Assembly (NCBI GenBank): GCA_963969595.1 | Contig: OZ018414.1 | Coordinates: 16,537,660 to 16,601,659 of the forward strand | From: Neckera pumila | Lineage: Eukaryota; Streptophyta; Bryopsida; Hypnales; Neckeraceae | DNA length: 64,000 bases | Direction of reading: 5' to 3' | Part shown: positions 22,386 to 34,890 of the stretch, piece after piece | How positions within the stretch are numbered: the stretch's first letter is position 1 | How the letters are laid out: each line of letters starts with the position of its first letter | The notes under the pieces: model-generated | What the model saw: the letters and a program-made list of their open reading frames with translations, nothing else | Told to the model about the DNA's origin: nothing | The model's database searches: none | Made by a program: the position numbers and the translations under genes

Positions 22386-23253
22386 CTACCTATTTTTTTT
22401 AGGCTTCATCTCCTCTAATATGGAGGTCATCACATCCATTTTGGCCCTAAGCTCTTTCAGCTCCTGTTTTAGGTCCTGTTTCATCTCCTTATAATCTTCT
22501 ATAAGTTCGTGTTTAAGGTCTTTGACGTCTTCCTTCACGACCATTTGATCTTGTTTGAGGTGGGCGACCAAGAGTAACACCAAGTCCACTTTCGCTTTGT
22601 ATGGTTCCATTGCTTGGTTCATGAGGGACTTAGTGATCACCACTCCAGAGCCAACCATCACGCCGACTACAGACAGTATCTTGAACCCATCAACGTAGTA
22701 CTGCTGCAGGCACCAAAAGTCCAAATGAGACAGGGTTGTCCATCATGACGTGACGTTGGCTTTTCACGACGGGATGTTCGTCGATGATGGTCTGGACGTG
22801 TCGAAATTGTGTCGAGATCAATTTTTTTTTTTTTTGGCAACCTGTCTGTTGACCTGGACGGATTGTCCGTCGACAGGGACAAACCAACCATCGACGGGAC
22901 AGACGGACCGTCCAAATGTGTGTGTATATATATATATTTTTTTTTATTCTATTCTATTTTATTTCATTTATTTATTTATTTATTTATTTTGGATCCAGAT
23001 GGACATTGGGGTTGGATCCTGACGTTTTGTCAGAGTCACGTCCGTCTAGACATGATGTGACGGTGACAACCCTGAAATGAGATTAAGCAATATAGCAAAG
23101 AAATCCTAAACAAACATAAAAGAGCTAATCTACTCCGCAAACCTTCAATTCAATATATTGTGGCTGTGGTTCCGCCGTATTGAACTTCCTTGCGGCGCTT
23201 ATAACACATAGCTTCCTCACAGCGGCGCGTACACCACATCCGAATGGTTTCAT
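22386..23253 (-). CDS. Unrecognised small protein: presequence, membrane segment, coiled coil
   Basis: Two exons are predicted: 23253-23143 (37 codons) and 22703-22386 (105 codons plus stop), giving 142 aa. If the second AG of GCAGCAG is used the product is one residue shorter. The donor is AAG|GTTTGCGG, and the frame is phase 0 on both sides. Residues 1-30 are Arg/Lys/Ala-rich without acidic residues (KPFGCGVRAAVRKL), like a mitochondrial presequence. Residues ~43-62 are hydrophobic (ILSVVGVMVGSGVVI). Residues ~75-135 are charged and heptad-like, with repeated K/E-D-L-K patterns, and the end is KPKKNR. I do not recognise the family. A membrane-anchored organelle protein with a soluble coiled coil is a reasonable guess. 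Consistent frames and clean splice sites support a real gene, but no homology was available to confirm it. Confidence 0.6.
22731..23074. mobile_element. hAT-type MITE in the intron of the 22.4-kb gene
   Basis: It begins CAGGGTTGTCCATCATGACG and ends GTGACAACCCTG. The perfect 8-bp target duplication AAATGAGA lies at 22723-22730 and 23075-23082. CAGGG ends plus an 8-bp duplication are hallmarks of hAT. The interior has a GACGG-rich inverted part and AT microsatellites (22920-22990). It lies 20 bp from the acceptor of the host intron. Confidence 0.93.
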
Positions 23254-23514
23254 TGCGAAAGTAGGTGGTCGGAGAGAGTTTAAGAAAACAAACAATTGTG
23301 CACTAAGAGAGACAAACAGGTGAAGAAACATACTGGCAATATTCTGTGCAGCCCACCTCCCCTCCTCGGCAACAGCGACCTCACCACCTCCGCAACTGGG
23401 CATTCAAATCTCGACGCAGACAGCGACTCTTTCGGTATTTGACTCTTGGTGCAAACAACGACCATCAAATTTTGAGCTCGTACTTGTACCCTGTCCAATT
23501 GCCACAGCCAACTA

Positions 23515-23690
23515 AAAATAAAAGTAAAAACAAACTAAAAACAAACTAAAAGTAAAATAAATAAAAAATAAAATAAAAATAAAAAATAAAAAAAATAAAA
23601 AAATAATAAAAATAATAAAAAATAAAAATAATAAAAAATAATAAAATAAAATAAAATAAAATAAAATAAAATAAAAAATATTTTCTTAGA
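23515..23690. repeat. A-rich microsatellite tract (AAAT/AAAAT)
   Basis: About 170 bp of AAATAAAA-type units, ending in perfect AAAAT repeats near 23640-23675. The open frame on the opposite strand is low-complexity and not a gene. The flanks 23254-23514 and 23690-24600 hold nothing I recognise beyond the likely 5' region of the gene at 22386-23253. Confidence 0.9.
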
Positions 23691-24615
23691 CAAAGTAAAA
23701 GATAATGAAACCCATGCTCCCCAATATAGTAAAAAAGAAGTAAAATTAATCTTAATTTACAAACAATGTGTCTTTCAGGTTGTAAGTTCAAACGCCACAA
23801 AACAAAGCCCATGCACCCTTCTTCGTTGAGATCTTTTCAACATTACCATTAACGCAATCAGAAGACGCATGCTTCCTAAGATCTCACCATGACAAATAAA
23901 ACAAACAATTTAAGGTGTTGACTAGTGTGCCTTGTGTCGTTGCCACAATATAGTAAAATTCAAGTAAAAAGAAAAGGGATGTGACAAAGAAACGAACAAA
24001 AAGATCCAAAATTTAGGATGATGTAAGATCCAAAAACAACTCAAAATCCTATGACTTTCACACTATAGGTTCGAACGTAATCAAACAGAGCCCATGGATC
24101 CCTCCTTGCCAAGAACTTTCCCTTTGTACCATTAATGCAACCGGGAGATGTACGGTCCAAAAAAACCATAGTTTAAGGAAAATTTTAAGAAACTCAAAAT
24201 TCAATAACTTTCACACTGTAGGTCAATGCCTCTATGACTTCTGCTTGAAACCCTTTGTCAAATGATTTAAGCATTCTACACTTGCCCCAACCTTTATAAT
24301 CATGTTTTTGTGAGATCCTCAGCTTTTTGATGTCTTCACTAGCCAAATGCACAACTACTTGTATAGTGAGCTTATAAATTCAAAGATCAAGTTGAATATT
24401 GTAACATAATCTTCTATTTGTTTTTGCATTGATGAGGTTGACTATTGCTTTTACTCAATTTGTAAAGTCGCATTTTGCAGGTTTTTGTAAAATGACATCT
24501 GCAGATTGTAATTTTGATGTGCAATTTACAAGTGCACTTTTGAGTGTTATGTTATATAAATTTTTATAATAGGCTTGATGGTCAAATCCAATTTTTAGCT
24601 GGAATATGACTTCTA

Positions 24616-24834
24616 TGTAGGACGCTAAATCCGTCTCATGAAGGTGGGACCAGCAGGATAAATTGGGGATTCTTGGGGATAAAAGTAAGAAAAGCCCTCT
24701 ATATTTGAGCTGTGTCTAGGCTAGCCCCCACCCCCACCCAAAAAATTAATTAATTTGGGGCCTCTGATTGCAAATATGAATTCTAAATTTGCAAAAGAAA
24801 TTCCACCTTCATGGGACAGATTTAGCGTCCTACA
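24616..24834. mobile_element. 219-bp MITE with TGTAGGACGCTAAATC ends
   Basis: The left TIR TGTAGGACGCTAAATCCGTC and the right TIR GACAGATTTAGCGTCCTACA are inverted over ~33 bp with about three mismatches. Flanking ACTTCTA (24609-24615 and 24835-24841) looks like a 7-bp target duplication. The element contains one copy of the TGATTGCAAATATGAATTC repeat near 24760, so that repeat may be an internal part of this or a related family. Confidence 0.85.
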
Positions 24835-25361
24835 ACTTCTACAGACATCATATCTAATTAAAATCATAAAGTCCATCAAATCTAGTGTGAGCATTTCTAA
24901 ATCTTAAAAATTCTAATCCAATTACAAAGTAAATCATGTTCACCTATCAAAACATCCAAAAGTAAAATTCAATTTCATAAGAAGTACGAATCACACAAAC
25001 CTTCATTGTCATTGTCATATATACTTTTGTTGAGAAAATTTATAATATTTGAAGATGGTTTGCATTATAAACACATGTGGAATGCATGACACTTAAAATA
25101 CTATGCAAATTAGACTTCATTTTTCAAAAATGTTTACAAGTGTATTTATATAAATCATTATGGCTACATTGAGCATAAGACATCCATTTCATTTTTTGCA
25201 AAGAACTTGATGAATTGAAGGTTAGTGTGACAATATCTTTCATTAAAATATTCACAAAGGACAATGTTACAAAACATTCAATTTCTAGCATGTTTTTCCA
25301 AAATAAAAGCAAAGAATAAAGTAAAAAAAAACACTTACCACATTCATATGCACTTTGAATC

Positions 25362-26085
25362 TTTAACCGCTAAAGTCTCAAGGTCATTTTTTGTCTCTAA
25401 AACCATTCAAAACTGCCAATTTTATTGCGAACATACAAGAAAATTTAAAATTTAAAATTTAAAAACTAACGATAGGATCTTGTACTTCATTTGTCTTGGA
25501 TCATGTAGTAAGAATTTCATGAAGTTTGATTGTACAGATTGGAAGATGTTAGCATTCAAAGTTGGAAATAAATTTCTTTTTAAAAATTGTCTTACAATTT
25601 CAGTTGAATTTGACTGTCATTTGTAGAATTTTTTTGCTCTACAAACTTTGAATTTAAAAAAATTATATGTTGAAGAACTAAATTTTTAGGAAAAAAAATC
25701 CAAAAAAAAATGTTTGATTTTCATTCTTCGAAAATTGTTAAGTAGAAGTAGGTTCACAGTTGAATAATAATCTAAAATGTGAATACCTTTAAGACGGAAT
25801 TGAAATAAAATAATTTTCAAATATAGTATTTTAGAGAAGAAATTTTTAAAAATTATTTTAAATTTTTTGTGATTTTTTTTTGTTGGTCGCTGACCTTCGA
25901 TTTTGGCTTATTGAGCAATAGCTTTTTTCCTTGGGCACCAATTGAAACAAAATTATATTTCCAAAAAGCTTTAGTGTTTTTCTAGCTTCACAAAAGTTTC
26001 AACACATTATGATGTATTGTACAATATGTTGAGACTATGCAAGCCTACCCAATTGCATTTTGGACTCTATAGGACCAATAGAGTT
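25362..26085 (+). mobile_element. Diverged ACCCCTAAAG-family element, type II
   Basis: It begins TTAACCGCTAAAGTCTCAAGG and carries CATTCAAAACTGCCA as in the copies at 41837 and 44238. The right end, near GGACTCTATAGGACCAATAG, is decayed and only approximately placed. It is non-coding. Confidence 0.6.
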
Positions 26086-26089
26086 TGGA

Positions 26090-28690
26090 GACTAATCATT
26101 AAGTTATAAGCAAACAAAATTGCACAAAATTGTAAAAAACAACATAATGTTGACATGGATATATGGCAATATAATATTAGTAAGAGAATAATTTCAAAAT
26201 AAAATAAATTAGGCTTTGCAAATCTTCAATCTTTAGTAATATACTATTTCATATTAATTTTAGAACAACCCTTGGGGTCCTTGTATACAACCCGCATTTA
26301 GCCTTATAATTCTTCAATTGTGTTTTAATACATAAATTGTCATATATTGTTACTTACATACTATCATGATTATTAATTTACTTGGTATTTAACAACATTT
26401 GATCACTATTTTTCTAGCAAATACCACCAAATACGTAATATACTATACAGCCGCAAAGGGCTTTTAGGTTGTTCTAGGGTTCATCTTGAAATGACAATGA
26501 AGCCAAAAAGTGGTTGATAGACGGCTTTTAAGATTATTTTAAAAATAAAGAATGCACTTATGGATCCAAAAAACAAATCATTATTGGCAAAGTACCTTGG
26601 TGATACATCTCATCTTTTCATGTTTAATAAGTGAAATGTAATGTTGTTGTTTTAAGAACAAAATGATACTCATCCTATCCTAAAAAAATAACATGCACTT
26701 TGTACTTTTGTGGTTAAATTATCGTCTTCTAGAAGTTGGCATGTGGATTCTCATTAAATGTTTGCATTAGAACCTCATACTATTCTTATGCCAAATTCAT
26801 TGATCATATTGAATTTAATGAAAAATTCAAAAAGGTTCAAATTTATCACCACAACCAATGAAGAACATTTTTTGTGGTCATTGAAACCTAAATAAAAATC
26901 AAACCTCCAAATTCTCTATACAACCTAATCAAAACTATTGACTAAATTTTTATTGTGCACTTATATTTCAAGATGGAAAGAATATCATTGACATTGAAAA
27001 ATCAAAATATCGACTTTTAAATATCAATTATATAACTTTTGACCATTTGTTGAGACTATTAGAGACATTGACATTGATACTATATCACCTTTGTCAAGGT
27101 AGTAAATTTAAGGGCCCAAAATCACGGAGGGATACCTATTGGAGTATGCCAAGTTCCTACATTGTTATCACTCATCTTTATTCACCCCTTTTTGCATTTC
27201 TACTTTCAAGTCAGAATAGAAGGGACTCGTGTTCACCATTGCTCACCTTGTTCAATACTTGTTTTTACGTTGTAAATAGAAGGGTGAACAAAGACATGTA
27301 TTTTGCTTCAACTTATTTTTGCTCATGTTTGCCCTTCTTTTATTTATTTATATGACAATTTTCACTCATATTGTAATGATTTTGAAGGTAAATAATAATA
27401 TAGCTTAATTTTGTACTACTATTGCATTATGATTGATGAACAAACAAACAATTATAAGTTTAGCCTCCCAAAGACTGAGATACATTTTAGACATAAATTG
27501 TCAAAAAAGTCTATTTTTTAGGATAGAAGCAATAGATGGTTAAATTTTTTTTAAATTCAACCGTATTTACTTATTGTAGACTACCACAAGAATAAGTGAG
27601 GACATTTCATAAACTTTGATAGAATGGATTGAAAGATCATAGTCTGTGAAGTTCAAAGAAGAAGGTTTTCCCTTCTTCATAGGGTCCACGAGCTTTAATT
27701 CTTCTCTGAGTGAGACTTTTGCATTGCACATGGGCTTTTTTTAATAGTTGCAAACCTACCAAATTTTAGAGGTAGAAGAGGAATTTTGCACATACTATAG
27801 TGCTTGAAGTTGCTTACCTCGTCCAAAAAACTTTGGACAATATAACTTTTGACTTGAGCACCCTATCAAAGAAAGAAAAAATTATATTTATGATAAGGTG
27901 GTACATGTTTGCACCTTTAGTCAAAATTTTAAAAAGATCCATTCAAATTTGATTTTTTAGGAACTTGATCAACTTTTCATTTGGTTGTTCAACAACCACT
28001 TGGTCTGTTAGGAGTTAAGTAGTTTGACTACACTACTAATAAACATAAGTAATTAGAAGAACATTTTAGAACTTACAAATCAAATCTCAACAAAAAAAGT
28101 ACAAGAATTTACATTCATATTTAGTTGCAAAATGGAAACTTACAATGTGCCCCAAACAAAGGAACTTTGAAGTTTTAAAAACTGGTCACAGGCATGTCCT
28201 TTCAGTATTCATGGATGGACAGTATGGATGGAAAGTATGGATGGAAAGAAATTTATCCAGAGGATGTGAAGCCCATCACGCCATGACCCTGTATGTATGT
28301 TTCTTGTTTAATAAAACAGCTAAAATCAATATGTTGTGTGTGAAGTGTCAGTCATATTCTAATTGTTTTTTTCAAAGCATTTACAGTATTTTTATCCAAT
28401 CTGAACTAACCAATCTGTTTTGACTATATTGTATTTGATATTTCAAAGCCAATCAAGCCAACTGCAACAATTGCATATCAAATCACATTGAATCCTAGAA
28501 GGACGCATCCCATGATCAAGGTAGACACCAAAATATTCCAATAACTGAACCAATAGGTGCATTCTTTATTTCTATAGTTAACAATGAAGTCATCCATTTG
28601 ACCTCTTGGGTTCACAACTTCTTTACAATCTCTTGGGTTCACAATTTCTTGGGTTAACTCCTCATTGCCGCAAGGGACAAAAAGTGTCCT
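26090..28690. other. AT-rich repeat-like DNA without recognised gene
   Basis: No conserved ORF, RNA gene or bounded element was recognised. A short triplication of ATGGATGGA(C/A)AGTATGG lies near 28210-28245. Confidence 0.4.
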
Positions 28691-28699
28691 CACACCCTG

Positions 28700-29590
28700 G
28701 CAATCTGATTCAAATTGTTGCAACTTTTGTAGCCAATGTCCTAATTCAATAAAACTTGTTGGAAAAGTTGCACATACTAGTCTAGTTTGTGTGGTAAAAT
28801 TTTCAAATCAATCCAAGATATACAGATGATTTGGGAGCGAGTCAAGGTTCACAGGTTCAATTTGAGTTCACCATTGGAGTTGATGGCTGCAACTTTGAAG
28901 GCTTGTATCCCCTTCATAAAATGTTTCTTTTCAATAAAATTTGTTGGGTTACATTCCTCTACAAGTCTAGTTATTGTGGTAAAATTTTCTTGGCAATCCA
29001 AGTTGTTTTGAATGCTTGGGAGCAATTCAAAGTTCAAAAACCTGACATTTTTGGATCATAGTGAACTTCGGCGGCTTGTTTCTTCCTTATACGGTGTTGG
29101 TTTTTAATAAAAAATGTTGGAAAAATTGCGCATTCTAATCTAGTTTGTGTGGATGAAATTTCATATCAATCCAAGAAGTTATGAGTGACAAAGAAGAAAT
29201 TTAGTAGAAAGAGGTTTAGTCATAGATGTGTTTTTTGCACACTTTTTTGCTATTTTTTTGACATTTCAAAGTCATTTTGCAAACACAATGAGTTGATTGA
29301 ATGAATTTTTTTTTCACCAATGTGTTTATATATTGATTTCTAAGCACCTTCTAGTTCAAAGTTTTTACATTTGAGTAGGTTTAGAAATCAAATTTGACCT
29401 CCAAGTGTGTTGTCAGAAAAATTTCAGCATCTTTTTTAACACTAAAACATTATAATCTTTCAATCTAAGCGGTCAAATGACTCCAAACTTGATCCACATC
29501 ATCCCCAACATTCACACTACAATATTGTACGGTTAAGATCTTTATAGCTTAGTCTCATATAGACTTATAAAGCTCAAAAAGTAAGCAGTT
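28700..29590 (+). repeat. Interspersed repeat, matches 15100-15900
   Basis: It shares AATTCAATAAAACTTGTTGG, TTTTCAAATCAATCCAAG, CCTGACATTTTTGGATCATAG and CGGTCAAATGACTCCAAAC with 15100-15900 in the same order, with moderate divergence. No coding signal was found. Confidence 0.65.
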
Positions 29591-29961
29591 TTTTGGCACA
29601 GTTGGACCTCCGCCAATGAGGGGTTAAACAATCAAGTGAACTAAGCTTATGCTTGAGTCAAGTTGGTAAATTGAATGGCTTGAAGTTACTATAGTAGACA
29701 TGCATGGCAAAGCATGCTAAGCTCCTACATTGTTGTTGCTCACCCTTGTTCACATGTCTAAAAAAAAGCATGTAGGAGTAATTCTATTAGCTTCGCCTCC
29801 ACTCACTTTTTTACTCAAGATGTGTAAAAGACTCTAGTGTTCACCTTTGGTCATCCTTGTTCAAAGTTGGGAAGCTTGTAATAGCAAGAAATCCATGCTG
29901 GAATGGTCAGCTAGGTTACGTGAGTTGGTAAGGAGTAATCTCACTTATGAGCATCTCCAAT

Positions 29962-30551
29962 CATTAGGAAAAATCTGAACCCTGGAAAGGGCCATTAACT
30001 TTTGTTTTTCAGCACCCCCCGTAGTGCGAATACAGAAAAAAGAATTAGTAAAATTTAAAAAAATAAATTTAATTTTAAAAAAATAAATTAAAATTAAAAT
30101 TAAAACTAAAATATCGGGCATGCTGGCGTGGCACTGACGTGTGCTAATGTGGCATTAGTAGTGCCACGTCAGCATGCCCTCCATTTTCTTCTCTAATTGC
30201 ACCAAGTGGTGCTGAACAGTGACAGAACTCGCGACCCACTCTTGGGTCCATTTTTATTGTAATGCATTAGGAAAAATTTCAGCTTTCCAAAAGGCCGCGA
30301 GTTTGGTATCCGCCCGGTGCAATTATGGAAAAAAACCAAAATAACAAAGTATTTTTTAATATTTGAAAATTGGATGCTGACATGGCACTACTAGTGCCAC
30401 ATCAAATTTAGATTTTTTTTAATATATTTTTTATTTTTTTAGTATTTTTTTCTCAAAAAAATATTTTTTTATTCATTCTGAAATTGCACCAAAAGGGTCT
30501 TGTAAATCAATTCCTTAGTGGCCTTTTGGAGGGCTGAAATTTTTCCTAATG
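29962..30551. mobile_element. MITE cluster with CATTAGGAAAAATTTCAGC ends and GC-rich hairpin core
   Basis: The inner element is 30265-30551, with CATTAGGAAAAATTTCAGC and its inverse GCTGAAATTTTTCCTAATG. A further left end, CATTAGGAAAAATCTGAACC, lies at 29962, implying a second truncated or nested copy. Between them, GGGCATGCTGGCGTGGCAC (about 30116) and GTGCCACGTCAGCATGCCC (about 30161) form a strong hairpin. Confidence 0.75.
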
Positions 30552-30559
30552 ATTTGCCA

Positions 30560-32500
30560 TGGTACTTTAAATTCTTTGTTTTGTAGCTTGCTTTCAATAG
30601 GTTCTATTTTGGTTGTCCAACTTTCAAATCCAAATTTTATTTAAAGAGGTTTTTGATGCGCTTTCACTGATAATAGTCACAAGTTCTAATTTTGCACCAA
30701 ACAAAATACAATATTATTTTGTGAGTTATTTAGAGTATTCCGGGCATGCCTCCAAAAGAAAACTCATGGAAATAGCACTTTAAATTCTTTGTCTTGTAGT
30801 TTGCTTTCAGTGGGCTCTATTTGGGTTGTCTAACTTTCAAATCCAATTTTTTTGTGTTTATTTAACTTTTAAAGTTCTTTCATATTTAGAGGCTCAAATA
30901 TTTGTCCCCACAGCAAGGTTAAAATCTTCATCAATAGTTATTTTTAAGCAAGTCTAACCAAAGGATACTTAGTTAAATTGTTGAAGTAAATTTTTTTAAT
31001 ATCCCCACCAATTGCAAGTTCAATGTGCCTGAACTTCAAAATGTTGTTTTTTCTCATCTTTTCAAAAGGTGAAGTTTTGTCTTTTAATGTTTTTAGAAAA
31101 CAAAAATATCTTAAAACTTTTGTATTTCAGAATACATATTACAAAAGTAAGAAATATTATAGAATATGGATTGAGGAAATATTTTTAAATTTTAATCCAA
31201 AAAATTTTCATATTCATCTTAAGAAAATTATGAAGTGGAAGGTGGTGAAAACATTCTAGTAAGCAATTGGTGACCTTTCTTTTGGTTTTATTTGAAAATT
31301 TTCAAAAATGAGTGCAAAAGACAATTTAGTATATTTTTCTACCTTCGTTGCTCAAAAAATAAAACTCTTCATAACATGCACTTCATTATTTGGAATTGAC
31401 TAGTTCCAACCAAATTTAATAGTCTTCTTTTAGAACATATTTTTGCTACCCACTTTGACATTGAAATGTTAAAAATTTTAACTTTTGCAATATTTATTCG
31501 AATGACATGAATCAAAGTTATACACATAGATTAGGATGATTAGCATCCATCCTAAAAGTTTCATGTAGAAATTCCAAATTATAAAGATGACAAGCTTGTC
31601 CAAGTTTTCAAAAAATCCAAAGTGGTCTTTGGTCTTTTAGGATTAAAGAGGGTTTGATACACTTCTAATGGTATTAATTACAAGTTTTACGATTTACACC
31701 ATGCAAAAGGTAGTAATATATTTAAAGAGTTCTTTAGAATGTTCTATTGAAGATGCTCTAATTGTAACCACAAAAATCAATCCTTATATATTCTTGCCTA
31801 AAATATATTGACCAAATTCATTAAAACATGTGGTCGCTTAATGCCTTCGCCTAGTAGAACTAATAAATGAAAATTAATCAACTTGATTCAATTCTTATCT
31901 CAAATTTCACCATTTCATCTAGGGCTATGTGATGTCATTTGAAGAAGAAAAAATTGTCTTTGGATCATCAAAGGGATATTAAATGTGGTGTTCATTTGCA
32001 ATTTTGAACCTAAAATTTTGCTGAAATTAACCTTGTATGGATTTCTATTCATAGAAAATATTTAAAATATTTAAAATTCTAAAATTTCTAACCAATTGCA
32101 TTAAGCAATAGCCTCAATTTGATGTTCATTTTATTATATCAGTTTCATTTATAGGAAAAAAATAAAAAATTATTAAAAATATAAATTAAGGATCTACTGC
32201 AATCTATCTTTCATTAATAACTAGTGTGCCACGTGCCATTGCCACAACCAAAATCATAGTAAAAACTTTGAAATTCAATATCTTTCACACCGTCATTCCA
32301 AATGCCACGAAACAAAGCCCATCCACTCCTCCTCGCTAAGAGCTTTCTGATGGTACCCAAAACGCAACCAACATCAAAGTAAAAGTAAATTTCTAATTTT
32401 TTTATCCACAAATACTTCAAAATTCAATAACTTCTGCACCATTCCTCCAAATGCCACAAAACCAAGCCTGTGCACCCCCCCTTGCCGAGATCTTTCCAAC
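30560..32500. other. AT-rich DNA without recognised gene
   Basis: No convincing CDS was found. GGTCTTTTAGGATTAAAG near 31630 looks like a decayed ACCCCTAAAG-family right end. GATCTACTGC onward (32190-32510) contains a phrase, ATGCCACGAAACAAAGCCCA, that partly recurs near 23790, 24095 and 32450. Confidence 0.4.
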
Positions 32501-32554
32501 GGTACCAAGCACATGGCCAAGGGATGCAGGGTCCGGGAGATCTCAACGTAACGT

Positions 32555-32790
32555 AACAAAACAAACAAAAAACAAAAAACAAAAAACAAAAAACAAAAAA
32601 ACAAAAAAACAAAAAAACAAACCAAACATACAAACCAAATACTTAAACCAAACATACAAACCGAATACTTAAACCAACCAACCAAACCAAACATACAAAC
32701 CAAACATACAAACTAAACATACCTACCTACCTACTTACTTATTTACTTACTTACCTGCTTAACTACTTACTTGCCTACTTATTTACTTAA
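32555..32790. repeat. Microsatellite cluster: AAAAAAC, ACCAAACATACAA and CTTA/CCTA repeats
   Basis: Adjacent simple repeats lie here: AAACAAAAAAC units, then a 12-22-bp AAACCAAACATAC minisatellite, then TACCTACTTACTTATT. Long ORFs across this tract are repeat artefacts. Confidence 0.9.
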
Positions 32791-33251
32791 GGTATGGATT
32801 GATTGAAGATTTAGGAATTTTGAAATAGGGAGACCAGTGGAGAAGAATATTAATAGGATCCTAACTTATGATAGTCCAATTTCAGCAATCATTTTGAGAT
32901 TCAGAATCTCTAATTCAAGTAATTTATTATTTATTATTTATAACAATTGGCAATGTCTTCAAAATTCAAAGAAATGATAACTAAAATTCCAAAATTTATT
33001 AAGAAAACATTTTTTTGGTTTCAATCTATAATTTCCAATCTATTAATATTTTTTATATTTGTATTTTTAAGTAAATTAATAAGTATTCTTGTATATAACA
33101 AAAATCTTCAAATCTCGTTGATTATTTTTGAAAATTTGTCACAGTTTTCAATGGTGTACGTGATTATTCAAGGCCAATGATTTAGGGCCACAGCAGTCGG
33201 TTGAGAGTATGTCAATTTCCACCAATCAGATTTCAGAACCCTCGAAGTTTG

Positions 33252-33823
33252 GCCTCTTGAGCCTTCACACTAGGCGGCACGGTCCAAAGTCTGTCGCCCT
33301 CAAAATTGCCTACATGGCAGAAAATTCCCTCCATGTGTTATGTGTTATGTGTTAGGACAATGGGGAGTCTTTGCATTCAATGAACCTACTTCCCTTTGCA
33401 TTCCCTTTGCATAGGATGCCTCCTTCTTATTCCAATGCCATCCTCTTATTCCATTTATACCCTTCATATTCCTTGTTTGACGATGAGAGCATGTGCTCTG
33501 ATTTTTTTCTAAGGCCATTTATGACCCCTTTCTCATGTTTTTTAGCTTTTGCTTGAAAAAATCCTCACATGAGTGAAGCTTCATAGGAAATTTCAGAAAT
33601 TGGATGGACGAATGTGGAGAGAGAAGGATAGAAGTTGAACAAATGGTATAGGTTTGGACTTTGGGCTTGGCCTTTGGTGTTTTCACACTGTAGTTGGCCA
33701 AAGGCTCCAAATCTTATATTTTATTGCGTATTTATTGCTCATTTCTTTGGACTCTCAACAAAGTTTGGACTCTCAATCCCACGGCCTCTTGACTTAAACG
33801 ACCATAGTGTGAAGAGGCCCTTA
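33252..33823. mobile_element. Diverged element with GGCCTCTT...AAGAGGCC ends
   Basis: The right end CATAGTGTGAAGAGGCCC matches the right TIR of the MITE at 18270-18406. The left end GGCCTCTTGAGCCTTCACAC is a diverged partner. At ~570 bp it is longer than that MITE. No target duplication was confirmed. Confidence 0.6.
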
Positions 33824-34535
33824 GATGGAAGGATAGACAAAAATGATTCCAAAAAAAATTATGTTATTTCAATTGCAGCTTGCCAATTGAAATTTATATT
33901 TGTTAATCCCTAATGCCCAAAGGAATTTTACATTTTTTCAGGTCATCCATACTGTTTGCTATTTTATAATTTGTCAATTCAAAACTGCACACTTCCATGA
34001 TCAATGGACATGTTGTCCCTATTGAAAGTTTACGGCTTGCGACATTGATGGAAGCATGACCTTATCTCCTGATTGTAATTTGACCGGATTTGAGCCTAAA
34101 TCTTAAATCACTCATAATAAGCTTACTTGATTAAAGATGTTATAATATCATGGATTTTTTTATGTATAGTAAGAATAAATGAGAACTTGTAGTAGTCTCT
34201 TAACTCCTAAGTGCTTATATTACCGAATTTTGGGTTTGGCACAACTAGGAAGTAAATTTTGAATCATGAAAATTGAAAACTGACTCATTCAAATCAAATA
34301 GTTAGAATGTCATCCTTAGATATTTAAGTTTATGGATAAAATTTTCCACAAAAATGCAAAAACAATTCAACTGAAAGGAATGAAAATCATGCCGTACAAA
34401 TGGAAAATTTCAATTCTTACTACAATCCTATTTTACAATTCAAGTTGTACAAAATAGTTGTAGTCATTTACAATATTATTGCATCATTCCTTAGTGCTGG
34501 TCAAAAAGCTTAGGCATTTCAAGATTAATGGTATA

Positions 34536-34890
34536 AGATAGACCACCCATTCCTGACCAGTGACCCATTCCCGACCTATAGATGCACGTATTTTTGAACT
34601 AATAAATACATGACACATGTCCTAAGTTGTGAGAAAGAAAGTAGAAAATAATGATTAGGAAAAAAGTTATTGAATGATTGGAATTGGAAGAGTCTAGAGG
34701 TTGGCCATGGGTCTAGAGCACTTTTTGCCTCCCAAAATTCATAGTAATTTCAGTTCAAGCGATAAAATACCAATATTTTTGCAATCCTTGTCATTTCTAT
34801 TGATATACTTCTGAAAAATATTTGTTTTGCCTTCAATACTCCAGATCATGTTGGAATTCCTTATTTGGTTGGTTATGGGTGGCTCTACCT
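34536..34890. mobile_element. TIR element with AGGTAGAGCCACCCAT ends
   Basis: The left end is TA|AGATAGACCACCCATTCC and the right end is ATGGGTGGCTCTACCT|TA. It is colinear, in inverted orientation, with 54340-54735 (shared TTGGAATTCC(T)TATTTGG and AAGTTATTGAATGAT). It is a non-coding 355-bp element with a TA target. Confidence 0.82.

Noticed and set aside
22917..23060. Plus-strand ORFs at 22750-23060
   Set aside because: They run across the hAT MITE and its AT microsatellite, inside the intron of the minus-strand gene.
13411..23690. CRISPR-like or tandem arrays
   Set aside because: Repeats are simple microsatellites (AAAT and others) without spacer structure, in a plant nuclear context.
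23546..23812. 88-codon minus-strand ORF rich in Phe/Tyr/Ile
   Set aside because: It is translation of an A-rich microsatellite.
32374..32703. 109-codon minus-strand ORF
   Set aside because: Low-complexity translation of AAACAAAAAAC and AAACCAAACATAC repeats.
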